IMG/VR virus record: IMGVR_UViG_3300033153_006210
Span: 1 to 30,341 of that record
Reading direction: 5' to 3' (one strand)
DNA from: a virus
DNA length: 30,341 nt
A program made the translations under genes and the position numbers. Positions 10,371-17,392 of the stretch are shown here, piece by piece (positions within the stretch are counted from its first letter, which is position 1; every line of letters starts with the position of its first letter). The notes under the pieces were generated by a model, which was given only the letters and a program-made list of their open reading frames with translations, was not told where the DNA came from and searched no databases.

Positions 10371-11232
10371 AAATCTTGACAATGTGTTCGAGAAACTAAA
10401 AAACCCGGACAAAGGGATTACAACAGGTTTTTACCAATTAGACCAAATGCTCTTAGGGTTTAAACCCTCGGAGTTAATCGTGGTCGCAGGTCGTCCAAGT
10501 ATGGGTAAAACGTCTTTGATGACAGACTTTGTGTTAAGCGCCAGCCGAGAGGGGCCGGTAACTATTTTCTCTGCGGAAATGTCGTTTCAGATTTTGGCTG
10601 AACGAATGATTGCTAACCTTGCCAATGTAAATTTACACGCTATCAAACAAGGGGGAATAACCGAAAAAGTCGCCATAGATATTAACAAGGCTCTGAATTG
10701 CTTAAAAGAAAGACAAATACTTATTAGTGATGCCGCACCTTTGACCCCCTTGTATATAAAGAATGTCTTGAGACCAATCCCCAATCTAAATAAAATCTTT
10801 TTGTCTCCCCCAGAAATAAAGACAGGTTGTGTGTTTATTGACTATCTTCAATTACTTGGTGCTGATATGGGCACTGGGCGGGCTTATGAAGATATGGGAA
10901 ATATCACCAAAGATATAAAAAATATTGCAAAAGAATTAAGAGTGCCGGTAGTTCTTTTATGCCAACTCAACCGCGAAAATACTAAAAGAGAATCGCACGA
11001 ACCAAGACTTTCGGACCTTCGGGATTCAGGCAAAATAGAAGAAAACGCTGATGTAGTTTTGTTAATACACCGACCTGACTATTATAATATCAAAGAAGAC
11101 GTTGATAGTCAAGACGGCGGAGAAGCTTCTATTATTGTGGCCAAAAACCGCAACGGTCCTGTAGGGAAAGTACCGGTTGTTTGGTTAAGTGAAATGATGA
11201 GTTTTAAGGAAATACAGTTGGAGACTTTTTGA
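10354..11232 (+). CDS. dnaB: DnaB-type replicative helicase (RecA-like domain only)
   Basis: ATG 10354 is chosen behind GAGGGGG; an upstream TTG at 10330 has no support. 292 residues: ITTGFYQLDQMLLGFKPSEL, Walker A GRPSMGKT at 46-53, FSAEMS (about 72-77), Walker B CVFIDYLQLL (159-168), CQLNRE (203-208) and LSDLRDSGKIEENADVV (219-235). These are the DnaB C-terminal motifs. The N-terminal domain of bacterial DnaB is absent, as in T7/SPP1-type or stand-alone phage helicases. It unwinds DNA at the phage fork and probably works with the primase at 11627. Confidence 0.93.
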   Translation: MKNLSENLDNVFEKLKNPDKGITTGFYQLDQMLLGFKPSELIVVAGRPSMGKTSLMTDFVLSASREGPVTIFSAEMSFQILAERMIANLANVNLHAIKQGGITEKVAIDINKALNCLKERQILISDAAPLTPLYIKNVLRPIPNLNKIFLSPPEIKTGCVFIDYLQLLGADMGTGRAYEDMGNITKDIKNIAKELRVPVVLLCQLNRENTKRESHEPRLSDLRDSGKIEENADVVLLIHRPDYYNIKEDVDSQDGGEASIIVAKNRNGPVGKVPVVWLSEMMSFKEIQLETF

Positions 11233-11474
11233 TGAAATTTGAATGGAAAAAAGAAAAACATGACGGAATGATTGTTTGTGGTATAAATTGCACAGAGTGG
11301 GGGCTTCCCTTTTCAATACGCCCCTATTTTGGGAAGTATGATAAGACTCTAAAAACATCTTCTGATGGAAGTATTGAATTTGCAAAAAAAGAGTCAATGG
11401 GCTGGTGTGGGGAAATTACAATAAGTTTTTTTTGTTTCTATTTGTATATTGAGTTAAGTTGGTGGCATATATGA
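11232..11474 (+). CDS. hypothetical aromatic-rich protein (80 aa)
   Basis: ATG 11232 overlaps the helicase stop (TGATG). EWGLPFSIRPYFG and ITISFFCFYLYIELSWWHI match the layout of the protein at 5937 (WGLPF...FLCFSFSI). Beta-rich appearance, no catalytic motif. It overlaps the next gene by 4 nt (ATGA). Confidence 0.6.
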   Translation: MKFEWKKEKHDGMIVCGINCTEWGLPFSIRPYFGKYDKTLKTSSDGSIEFAKKESMGWCGEITISFFCFYLYIELSWWHI

Positions 11475-11626
11475 TTACAAAAAAACAACTTGAAGAAGTG
11501 ATGCAAATAGTAAAAGAATTTGAAGATTGGATGGAAACTGAAGACCCCAATGCTTTTAAATACTTACCACGTTTGGGAATATCCCCAGAAGAGCTTGAAA
11601 AAACGGCAAAAGAGGGGGGGTGGTAA
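11471..11626 (+). CDS. hypothetical acidic helical protein (51 aa)
   Basis: ATG 11471 overlaps the previous TGA. The product (MITKKQLEEVMQIVKEFEDW, then PRLGISPEELEKTAKEGGW) is helical and acidic, resembling small helicase- or primase-associated factors only by position. It ends immediately before the primase ATG, so the two are coupled. Confidence 0.6.
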   Translation: MITKKQLEEVMQIVKEFEDWMETEDPNAFKYLPRLGISPEELEKTAKEGGW

Positions 11627-12457
11627 ATGCTCCGGTGTACAAATGAAAACCCGTGCCCTGTTTGTGGGCGGTGTGCTGATGGGTGCTTATACTCAGAAGA
11701 TGGTGAGGTCGCTATCTGTGTGCGAACTCCAGAAGGTGCTGTAAAGAATACAGGGAACGGCTGGTTACATATTCTTAAGCCCGGAAAGTTCAAACCAAAA
11801 CCGGTCAAACCCAAAAACCTGCACACCAGCATCTTAAACTGGAACTTGTTGAACGATGCTTATACGGAGAATCTGAGATATTTTTATGACGACACTTTAA
11901 ACATTGGACACTCCCTCGTTGATGAAGTATGCAGAGCCTGGGGTGTCAAACCAATTACTTTAAAAATAATGAATATCGGTTGGCACGGGGACTGTTTTAC
12001 TTTTCCAGTGAGAAACGCAGAAGAAAAGCCTATCGGGTTGCAGAGGTTGTATTCTGACAATTCAAAAAGATTAGATAAAGGCAGCAAGATGGGACTTCTT
12101 ATTCCAAGACTAAATTGGGATGATTTGCCAGAGAACTGGACTCTTTATATCTGCGAGGGGTTGTCGGACACAGCTACAGCTATTGATATGGGCTTGAGGG
12201 CTATCGGAAGGCTGTCGTGTGGTACAGGTAAAGAACATATTATAAATTTTTGTACAAAAAAGAAACCTTCTCAGATTATAGTGATTGCTGATAGGGATAA
12301 GCCGGGAGTTGCAGGTGCAAAAGTTCTCGCAAAAACCTTAGATGATAAAAACTTTGATGCAAAAATTCTTTTGCCAGAATATAAAGATTTGCGGGAGTGG
12401 GTAAAAAAAGACGGCCAAAAATTTGTATATAATAAAATTATTTCCTTGACTTCCTGA
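11627..12457 (+). CDS. zinc-ribbon/TOPRIM primase-like protein (276 aa)
   Basis: ATG 11627 abuts the upstream TAA behind GAGGGGGGG. An N-terminal zinc-ribbon region (C10, C13, C16, C20, C31) is followed by EGAVKNTGNGWLHIL. The TOPRIM core has LYICEGLSDTATA (catalytic Glu at 177) and IIVIADRDKPG (D222 and D224), then GAKVLAKTL. This is the layout of phage DUF3854/Toprim_2-type primases. Synthesis of RNA primers with the DnaB-like helicase nearby is inferred. Promoter P5 lies in its last codons. Confidence 0.85.
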   Translation: MLRCTNENPCPVCGRCADGCLYSEDGEVAICVRTPEGAVKNTGNGWLHILKPGKFKPKPVKPKNLHTSILNWNLLNDAYTENLRYFYDDTLNIGHSLVDEVCRAWGVKPITLKIMNIGWHGDCFTFPVRNAEEKPIGLQRLYSDNSKRLDKGSKMGLLIPRLNWDDLPENWTLYICEGLSDTATAIDMGLRAIGRLSCGTGKEHIINFCTKKKPSQIIVIADRDKPGVAGAKVLAKTLDDKNFDAKILLPEYKDLREWVKKDGQKFVYNKIISLTS

Positions 12458-12474
12458 CTTAATTATGGTATAAT
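12446..12474 (+). promoter_or_regulatory. sigma70-type promoter P5
   Basis: TTGACT at 12446-12451, 17-nt spacer ending AATTATGG, TATAAT at 12469-12474. It overlaps the end of the primase gene. An ATG-led mini-frame lies at the predicted start, and the first real gene is at 12516. Confidence 0.8.
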
Positions 12475-12515
12475 ATGAAAATGAAAATAATATAAGAAAA
12501 CGAAAGGAGATGATT

Positions 12516-12695
12516 ATGAAAAAAGTGATAATTATAGGTGCTGTAATATGGGGTCTTTTAGGGGCAGTCGCTTATTTCCATGCCGCAGAAGAAAGAAAGA
12601 GGTTTAAGATAGGGCCTCGTCCCTTTTTCCTAATAGACCCTTGGTTTTATGATTCGTTATTACATGGTTTGATAGCTTTTTTATATGAGTTTTGA
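12516..12695 (+). CDS. small membrane protein (59 aa)
   Basis: ATG 12516 follows AAAGGAG (12503-12509); ATG 12510 is too close to it. The N-terminal helix VIIIGAVIWGLLGAVAYF is a signal anchor or transmembrane segment, followed by a basic loop and a C-terminal amphipathic helix (LLHGLIAFLYEF). First gene after promoter P5. It could be a host-membrane effector; no family recognised. Confidence 0.65.
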   Translation: MKKVIIIGAVIWGLLGAVAYFHAAEERKRFKIGPRPFFLIDPWFYDSLLHGLIAFLYEF

Positions 12696-12698
12696 GAT

Positions 12699-12866
12699 AT
12701 GGAAAAACTTGAATATACAAAATTGACTTCACAAGATAGCTCTGTACACACCAAAGACTGTATTTGGTGTATTTGGAATTATCCTGAAGTGCCTGTTGCA
12801 CAGCTACTGGATGAGCTTGTGATTCGTTTTGAAAAAACATTTGGGGATAAAGATGGAGAAACTTAA
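12699..12866 (+). CDS. hypothetical protein, paralogue of the next gene (55 aa)
   Basis: ATG 12699 lies just after the previous stop; the binding site is weak (GAG). Its start (MEKLEYTKLTSQD) and end (VIRFEKTFGDKDGE) match the start and end of the 12853 protein, while the middle (CIWCIWNYPEVPVAQLL) differs and carries C-x2-C. This suggests duplication followed by replacement of the centre. It overlaps the next gene by 14 nt. Confidence 0.55.
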   Translation: MEKLEYTKLTSQDSSVHTKDCIWCIWNYPEVPVAQLLDELVIRFEKTFGDKDGET

Positions 12867-13017
12867 ACTTACAAAATTTACAAAAAATGATGTAAACCAC
12901 CATCTTGAGGACATTGATGAGCTAAACAAAAGACATGCTCAATTGTCTGACATTGTTACAATGACAAGATATGAAATAAGATTTGTAAAAACATTTGGAG
13001 CTAAGGATGAAAATTAA
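12853..13017 (+). CDS. small conserved-type phage protein (54 aa)
   Basis: ATG 12853 lies in the end of the previous gene; an upstream in-frame start has no binding site. MEKLKLTKFTKNDV, HHLEDIDELNKRHAQL and RYEIRFVKTFGAKDE follow a helical layout that I associate with small phage proteins of the form HL..I..LN.RH.QL.....R.EI.F. All-helical, function unknown. It overlaps the following gene by 11 nt. Confidence 0.6.
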   Translation: MEKLKLTKFTKNDVNHHLEDIDELNKRHAQLSDIVTMTRYEIRFVKTFGAKDEN

Positions 13018-13207
13018 CGCCTATATCCCGTTAAGAGATGAGCAATCCAGACTAAGGCTATTTTTAGAAGAATACGAGAGAGTATGTAAGAGGTATAGTT
13101 TGTTAATCTCTTCAACCGAAAAAGTTGTTGAACGGATAGATATATGTGGGAATGATTATCTTCCAGAGCATTTGGCCTATCTTAAAGAGGGGGGCATTAA
13201 CACATGA
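13007..13207 (+). CDS. hypothetical helical protein (66 aa)
   Basis: ATG 13007 follows AAGG within the previous gene. The sequence (MKINAYIPLRDEQSRLRLFL, then YERVCKRYSLLISS) is mostly helical and charged, with a short C-terminal segment (DYLPEHLAYLKEGG). It overlaps the ATG of the HNH gene by 4 nt. No family recognised. Confidence 0.6.
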   Translation: MKINAYIPLRDEQSRLRLFLEEYERVCKRYSLLISSTEKVVERIDICGNDYLPEHLAYLKEGGINT

Positions 13208-14070
13208 AAAAGCCTAAAAAAAGCTGCCCTGTGTGTGGAAGTAAATTTATACCCAAACACAAAAATCATAAGTACTGTTCCGTACATTGTAAACAGCAAA
13301 ATAATAAAGGCTGTTTACCTAAGAAAAAATGTAAATTTTGCGGAAAACTGTTTAAGCCGTGGAATACTCTACAACAATTTTGTAATGTGGTTTGTTATAA
13401 CAAGCAACGCCAAAAAAATTGCAAGATTCCATCAAGAAGAATAAAATCTGTTGTAAGGGTTTGTGAGGAATGTGGTAAGGAGTTTCACCCTTACTCTCGC
13501 AGCACCGGGAAATTTTGCAGCCCGGATTGCTATTGGACCAATTATCGAAAAAATCACCCGCCGCAAACAAAGAAATGTGAAATATGTGGAAAAGACTTTG
13601 TCCCGTGGTCGAGACATGGTTCAAAAAACAGGCCGCCTGCGAAATACTGTTCGCACACATGTGCTGGTTTAGGGATAACCCAAAATAAAAGGAAAAGCCC
13701 CAAAGCCCAAAAGGCAAGAAAAACTACTTCAAGCTTAGACAATCTTTGGAGGCAGTTGGTTTATCAAAGAGCAAATAATCGGTGTGAATACTGCGGCAAA
13801 TCTGGCAGGCTAAATGCTCATCATGTTTTTAGCAGAAGTAATTACAGTGTACGGTGGGATTTGGATAATGGGGTGTGCTTATGTGTTTCCCACCACATCT
13901 TTGGTCAAATGTCTTTTCACAAAGCTCCTATTGAAATGTTAGAATGGTTAAAAGAAACACGTGGGGAAAAATGGTACAAAAGGCTACGGAAAAAGGCAAG
14001 GACTATTAGAGATGTGCGGGAAACTAAAGAAGAAGCATTGAAGATACTGAAAAAAGAAAAAGAACTATAA
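13204..14070 (+). CDS. HNH endonuclease-like protein with four tandem zinc ribbons (288 aa)
   Basis: ATG 13204 overlaps the previous TGA. Four consecutive ribbon units are visible (C8/C11-C25/C29, C43/C46-C60/C64, C87/C90-C105/C109, C125/C128-C149/C153), each with C-x2-CGK-x-F...YCS/FC..C. A C-terminal HNH domain then starts at CEYCG (194-198) with LNAHHVF (204-209), W-D-LDNGV and SHH. HNH enzymes nick or cut DNA; it may be a homing or packaging-related nuclease, with the ribbons giving DNA recognition. The basic tail supports DNA binding. Confidence 0.85.
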   Translation: MKKPKKSCPVCGSKFIPKHKNHKYCSVHCKQQNNKGCLPKKKCKFCGKLFKPWNTLQQFCNVVCYNKQRQKNCKIPSRRIKSVVRVCEECGKEFHPYSRSTGKFCSPDCYWTNYRKNHPPQTKKCEICGKDFVPWSRHGSKNRPPAKYCSHTCAGLGITQNKRKSPKAQKARKTTSSLDNLWRQLVYQRANNRCEYCGKSGRLNAHHVFSRSNYSVRWDLDNGVCLCVSHHIFGQMSFHKAPIEMLEWLKETRGEKWYKRLRKKARTIRDVRETKEEALKILKKEKEL

Positions 14071-14282
14071 ATGGTTGACCCAAGACAAGGCAGGGGCCGC
14101 GGGGCGATGAACTTCAAGGCATACAGAAAAAACTATGACCAGATTTTTACTCTGTGTAAGAATAAAGATTGCCCATTGCGATATACGTGTGGCAGGTTTC
14201 TCGCCACACCCTTTATGGCGTTTGTGAGTTTTATTGTGAATGCTGTACCAAAACTGATTTTGACAAACTGGAGAATTTATAA
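14071..14282 (+). CDS. Cys-rich protein with a probable frameshift
   Basis: ATG 14071 abuts the HNH stop (alternative ATG 14107). The first part has FTLCKNKDCPLRYTCGRF, a familiar small phage Cys motif. In that frame the tail becomes hydrophobic and runs to 14331, 50 nt into the next gene. In the -1 frame the same region encodes YGVCEFYCECCTKTDFDKLE and stops at TAA 14280-14282, one base into the next ATG (TAATG), as is typical here. A shift around 14185-14215 therefore probably breaks one gene. Function unknown; metal binding likely. Confidence 0.55.
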
Positions 14283-14656
14283 TGCAAAAAAGTACCATAC
14301 CTTATCCAAAAAAAATTATAGTAGATTTTGATGGAACTTTGTGTGAGAACAAGTTTCCAGAAATAGGTAAATACCAAACTGGAGCAAGAGAGGCTTTACA
14401 AACTTTTCGAGATAAGGGTTGTCAAATTGTCATACACTCTGTGCGTACTGCGGCTAACTGGGGAAAAGAGAATCAAAGAGTACATGCCCTTGCTATATTA
14501 AGGTTTTTAGAGCTTTACAGAATCCCTTATGATAAGTTACTATTAGAACATGACAAGCCTTTTGCAGCAGCATATATAGATGACCGGGGGGTTAGTTATA
14601 GGGGCAATTGGGAACAAACATTATTAGATACATTAAGCTTGTTGGAGAACAAATGA
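14282..14656 (+). CDS. HAD-superfamily phosphatase-like protein (124 aa)
   Basis: ATG 14282. Motif I is IIVDFDGTLC (nucleophile D15, D17); CQIVIHSVRT supplies the motif II Ser/Thr; DKPFAAAYIDDRGVSY supplies Lys and the motif IV Asp pair. The length fits a minimal, cap-less HAD enzyme. It may act on nucleotides or polynucleotide ends, a common phage use, consistent with the nucleotide-related genes downstream. Substrate cannot be read from sequence. It overlaps the next gene by 4 nt. Confidence 0.8.
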   Translation: MQKSTIPYPKKIIVDFDGTLCENKFPEIGKYQTGAREALQTFRDKGCQIVIHSVRTAANWGKENQRVHALAILRFLELYRIPYDKLLLEHDKPFAAAYIDDRGVSYRGNWEQTLLDTLSLLENK

Positions 14657-14799
14657 AAATATACTGTGCGTGTAATGGAAAAAAGTGTAGCGGGGTTTGT
14701 CGTAAAAAACATCTTTACAGACCACGAAAACATTTCAAAAGATGCCCCGCAGCTTACGATGTAAATGAAAATGGAAAAGAAATCAGAAAGGAAGAATAG
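14653..14799 (+). CDS. Cys-rich basic peptide (48 aa)
   Basis: ATG 14653 overlaps the HAD stop (ATGA) behind TTGGAGAAC. Cys residues in CACNGKKCSGVC plus one further Cys, on a basic background (RKKHLYRPRKHFKR), suggest a metal-binding nucleic-acid-associated peptide. No family recognised. Confidence 0.6.
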   Translation: MKIYCACNGKKCSGVCRKKHLYRPRKHFKRCPAAYDVNENGKEIRKEE

Positions 14800-15065
14800 T
14801 GCCGTATATAAATAACTATTATAAGAAAAAGTTTGAACCTTTGGTTGACTCCCTTGAGGTAACCCTCCCAGGCGTTCTTAATTTTGTGATAACAAAAATA
14901 TGCCACAATTATATTAAACACAAGGGCTTAAGATATGCTACCTTAAACGAAATTATTGGAGTTCTTGAGTCGGCAAAAATGGAGCTATACCGACAGGTGG
15001 TTGGACCTTACGAGAGTAAGAAAAAATCTCTAAATGGTAATATTAGTAAACTTGATAAGGAGTAA
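14799..15065 (+). CDS. conserved phage protein, DUF6899-like (88 aa)
   Basis: GTG 14799 shares its G with the preceding TAG, behind AAAGGAAG. The pattern MPYI...FEPLVDSL, GVLNFVITKI, then YATLNEIIGVLESAKMELYR, and VVGPYE matches a widespread phage family that I know as DUF6899 (LNY.IT.L......Y...N..IGVLE..K.E.YRR...PYE). Function of that family is unknown. The family name is from memory. Confidence 0.75.
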   Translation: MPYINNYYKKKFEPLVDSLEVTLPGVLNFVITKICHNYIKHKGLRYATLNEIIGVLESAKMELYRQVVGPYESKKKSLNGNISKLDKE

Positions 15066-15067
15066 CT

Positions 15068-15199
15068 ATGCAAGTAGAAACAGACTTTACAAGTAAAAAA
15101 CACACTTTGAAATTTAAAACAGGTAAAAAGATTGACTTAACCAAAGAAGAGAGCAATGAGCTTAATGAGTGGCTTAATCGAAAACTAAAGGAGAATTAA
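15068..15199 (+). CDS. hypothetical small protein (43 aa)
   Basis: ATG 15068 follows AAGGAGTAACT. Two beta strands (KHTLKFKTGKKIDLT) precede an acidic helix (EESNELNEWLNRKL). The compact beta-beta-helix layout is plausible as a small regulator, but it is not recognised. Ends one base before the next ATG. Confidence 0.6.
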   Translation: MQVETDFTSKKHTLKFKTGKKIDLTKEESNELNEWLNRKLKEN

Positions 15200-15538
15200 A
15201 TGACTGATACAGAATTTAATGAAATTGTTGCTAATCGATGTACAGAAATAAATAGAATTTTAGGAAAAAAAGCCGAAGAGTATGCCAGAGGGGACCGGCT
15301 TAGTAATTTCAAAAAAGCCGCAAAATTAGTAAACTGTACTCCAGAAAGAGCCTTGTTTGGGTTTGTTGCAAAGCACATTATAGCTTTAATGGACTTTATT
15401 GATGATATTGATAAGGGAGTTGTTCAAACACAAGACCGCTGGAATGAAAAAATCGGGGACATTATCAATTATATGATTTTATTGGAGGCCTTAATTATAG
15501 AACGATTGGAGAATAATGGTGCTAAAGAGAAAAATTAA
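15200..15538 (+). CDS. DUF1599/Nmad1-type nucleotide-related protein (112 aa)
   Basis: ATG 15200 behind AAAGGAG. The sequence has the family signature KAEEYARGDRLSNFKKAAKL, then GFVAKHIIALMDFI and NEKIGDIINYMILLEALI, i.e. EYA..DRL.NF...A....AL.G...KH..SL.D.......EKI.D..NY..LL.A. This helical fold is related to MazG/dUTPase-like all-alpha pyrophosphohydrolases and is called nucleotide modification associated domain 1. A role in phage nucleotide metabolism is inferred. It overlaps the following gene. Confidence 0.8.
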   Translation: MTDTEFNEIVANRCTEINRILGKKAEEYARGDRLSNFKKAAKLVNCTPERALFGFVAKHIIALMDFIDDIDKGVVQTQDRWNEKIGDIINYMILLEALIIERLENNGAKEKN

Positions 15539-15932
15539 AGTATATGTGTCCCACTATATTCGCGGACCAGAAGGCAATGCGGCTTCTAAAAAAACAATAG
15601 ACACCAATATTGCGAAAACTAAAGCGGTCTGCCAACAATTAAGAATACGTTTTGGGAGTAACCTTGACCTCTATGTGCCCGCAGAAATGGATGAGTTTCC
15701 TCAAATTGCAATGGAAATAGGTTATTTGACTATCAAAAAAGTTCTCGATATTGATTGTATTATTGTTTCTGGTTGTGATGCTTTGATATTGCTGGATTTT
15801 GAACACTGTCTTTCTGATGGAATGCTCGAAGAAAGAAGAGCAGCACTTGAATGTGGCATCCCCATATACTCCCTTGATGGGATGGACGAAGTAAGCTTGG
15901 AATTGTTAAGGGTGTGGTTGGAGAGCCTATGA
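15516..15932 (+). CDS. nucleoside 2-deoxyribosyltransferase-like (DUF4406-like) protein (138 aa)
   Basis: ATG 15516 lies 23 nt inside the previous gene. The Rossmann-like features are VYVSHYIRGPEG at the start, DLYVPAEMDEF, IDCIIVSGCDALILL, then SDGMLEERRAALECGIPIYS. The order strand-HPIRG-like loop, P-A-E, cD-x-D/L and E-x3-A-x3-G-x-P resembles DUF4406 and nucleoside 2-deoxyribosyltransferase folds. It may salvage or modify deoxynucleosides together with the neighbouring DUF1599 and HAD proteins. Substrate unknown. Confidence 0.7.
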   Translation: MVLKRKIKVYVSHYIRGPEGNAASKKTIDTNIAKTKAVCQQLRIRFGSNLDLYVPAEMDEFPQIAMEIGYLTIKKVLDIDCIIVSGCDALILLDFEHCLSDGMLEERRAALECGIPIYSLDGMDEVSLELLRVWLESL

Positions 15933-16123
15933 CTTGTAAAGATTGTACATATTATATAAGCCATGAGGACCACGAAGAATTGAAAAACAAAACTACTGGT
16001 TGGTGCCCTTCATGGTGTCTTTGTAGTTTTTGGTGTAATGCAGGAACAACAGAAAACGATTGGAGAAAAACTTGTTGTCATTTTAGGGGAAAATTGGAAG
16101 GAGGGCGTTATGCCAAAAAATAG
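15929..16123 (+). CDS. Cys-rich small protein (64 aa)
   Basis: ATG 15929 overlaps the preceding TGA; GGAGAG lies just upstream. CKDCTYYI, then WCPSWCLCSFWC and CCHFRG give nine Cys in 64 residues, similar in style to the Cys domain at 7692 (CESCKWF...). Zinc binding is likely. It overlaps the metallophosphoesterase start by 14 nt. Confidence 0.65.
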   Translation: MTCKDCTYYISHEDHEELKNKTTGWCPSWCLCSFWCNAGTTENDWRKTCCHFRGKLEGGRYAKK

Positions 16124-16811
16124 AATATTAGTAATTGGGGACTTACACCTGCCCGCAGTACGAAAAGGTTACTTGGAGTTTTGCCAGGACCTTTATGAGC
16201 AATGGGGCTGTAACCGGGTAGTTTTCATAGGGGATGTGATTGACCATCACGCCATATCTTTTCACGCAAAACATCCACAAATGCCAGGCCCAACAGACGA
16301 GTATGAGTTAGCTTTAGAGTGCGTTCAAGAGTGGTATAAGGCTTTTCCTAAAGCCAATGTTTGCCGGGGAAATCACGATGACCGGATTGTGCGGCTGGCT
16401 GAGTCAGTTGGAATCCCCGAAACTTTCCTACAGCCCCTTAACAAGCTTTACCAAACGCCCGGTTGGGTATGGGATTGGGACTTTGTAATTGATGACATTT
16501 ATTTTTTTCACGGAGAAGGGTGTTCGGGAATTCATCCCGCTTTTAATGCAGCCAAAAAGATGCTACTAAGTACAGTGATGGGACATATTCATACTGCTGC
16601 GGGAGTAAAGTGGTTGGCAAATCCCAAAAGACGTATATTTTCTATGGATGTATCTACCGGAATTGATGACAGGAAAATGGCCTTTGCTTACGGAAAACAC
16701 GCCAAACAAAGGTCAATGTTGGGGGCTGGGGTTATTGTTAATGGTATCCCGTATTATGAGCCTATGCCGATAGGTAGGGGGGAAAAATACTGGGATGGTA
16801 ATTTTAAATAA
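16110..16811 (+). CDS. calcineurin-like metallophosphoesterase (233 aa)
   Basis: ATG 16110 is chosen behind GGAAGGAGGG; the open frame to 16038 lies in the previous gene. Metal-binding motifs: GDLHLP (D11, H13), GDVIDHH (D42), RGNHDDR (N88, H89), FFHGEG (H134) and MGHIHTA (H159, H161). This is the complete set for a two-metal phosphoesterase. Phage homologues may act on nucleic acids or nucleotides; the substrate is not evident. It closes the nucleotide-related cluster. Confidence 0.92.
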   Translation: MPKNRILVIGDLHLPAVRKGYLEFCQDLYEQWGCNRVVFIGDVIDHHAISFHAKHPQMPGPTDEYELALECVQEWYKAFPKANVCRGNHDDRIVRLAESVGIPETFLQPLNKLYQTPGWVWDWDFVIDDIYFFHGEGCSGIHPAFNAAKKMLLSTVMGHIHTAAGVKWLANPKRRIFSMDVSTGIDDRKMAFAYGKHAKQRSMLGAGVIVNGIPYYEPMPIGRGEKYWDGNFK

Positions 16812-16828
16812 AATAAGGAAAATAACAA

Positions 16829-17263
16829 ATGAAACAGCTTCTAAATCAAAAAATTACGGAACTTCAAGCTGAGCTTTCTTTATATCGAAAAGGGTTTTGT
16901 GTAGCACACCAGCCTTTACCAGAAGGTAGTTATAAAGGTTGTTACTGTTGTGATTTAGTACATCTTCAACATAAGCTCACGGAAGCATGTGCTGAGAATG
17001 AGAGACTAAAAGACGCCCTGTTAAACCTACAGACTTATGACCTTAGCGGAGATTTAGAGTATATTGTAGATAACGCTCTAAACCAGGGCAAGACTACGAA
17101 CAATGAACTATGTGCAGAAACTGAGAAATTAAAAAATGCACTTCGCAAAATATGTGCTTCAAAAGAAATTATGGAAGCCCGTAGATTTGCAAGGGAATCT
17201 TTAGAAACTCTAAACCAATGCCAAGATAAGGGTAACAACCATCCCACCGAGAGTAACAACTAA
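16829..17263 (+). CDS. coiled-coil protein (144 aa)
   Basis: ATG 16829 behind AAGGAAAAT. The start (MKQLLNQKITELQAELSLYR) is coiled-coil; two related segments, CAENERLKDALLNL and CAETEKLKNALRKI, indicate internal repetition. Central Cys (KGCYCCDL) may bind metal. It is the last rightward gene, and its final 54 nt overlap the end of the leftward holin gene. Many phage proteins with ENERLK...ALR.I......A..IA..AL are of unknown function. Confidence 0.65.
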   Translation: MKQLLNQKITELQAELSLYRKGFCVAHQPLPEGSYKGCYCCDLVHLQHKLTEACAENERLKDALLNLQTYDLSGDLEYIVDNALNQGKTTNNELCAETEKLKNALRKICASKEIMEARRFARESLETLNQCQDKGNNHPTESNN

Positions 17264-17392
17264 TCCCCCTACGAAAGTCAATAGGATATAAGTTGCTCTC
17301 TTGTGGTGTAAAAGGTGGTTGCTTAGCATTGTTTTAACCCAGCCCATATCTGTCTTTAGTTCTATTAGAATTTCGTGGTCTTTATCTTGCAT
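17210..17392 (-). CDS. XhlA-like holin (60 aa)
   Basis: Start chosen at the ATG at 17392, which overlaps the stop of the large virion gene by 11 nt; the frame is open to 17437, but that start lies deep in the upstream gene. Layout is typical of XhlA/holin proteins: acidic helical N-terminus (MQDKDHEILIELKTDMGWVK), short basic patch (HHKRAT) and one transmembrane helix (ILLTFVGGLVVTLGGMVVTL). Known members permeabilise or localise endolysin at the host membrane at lysis. No endolysin is recognised in the window. The 3' end overlaps the opposing coiled-coil gene. Confidence 0.75.
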   Translation of the reverse strand: MQDKDHEILIELKTDMGWVKTMLSNHLLHHKRATYILLTFVGGLVVTLGGMVVTLILALV

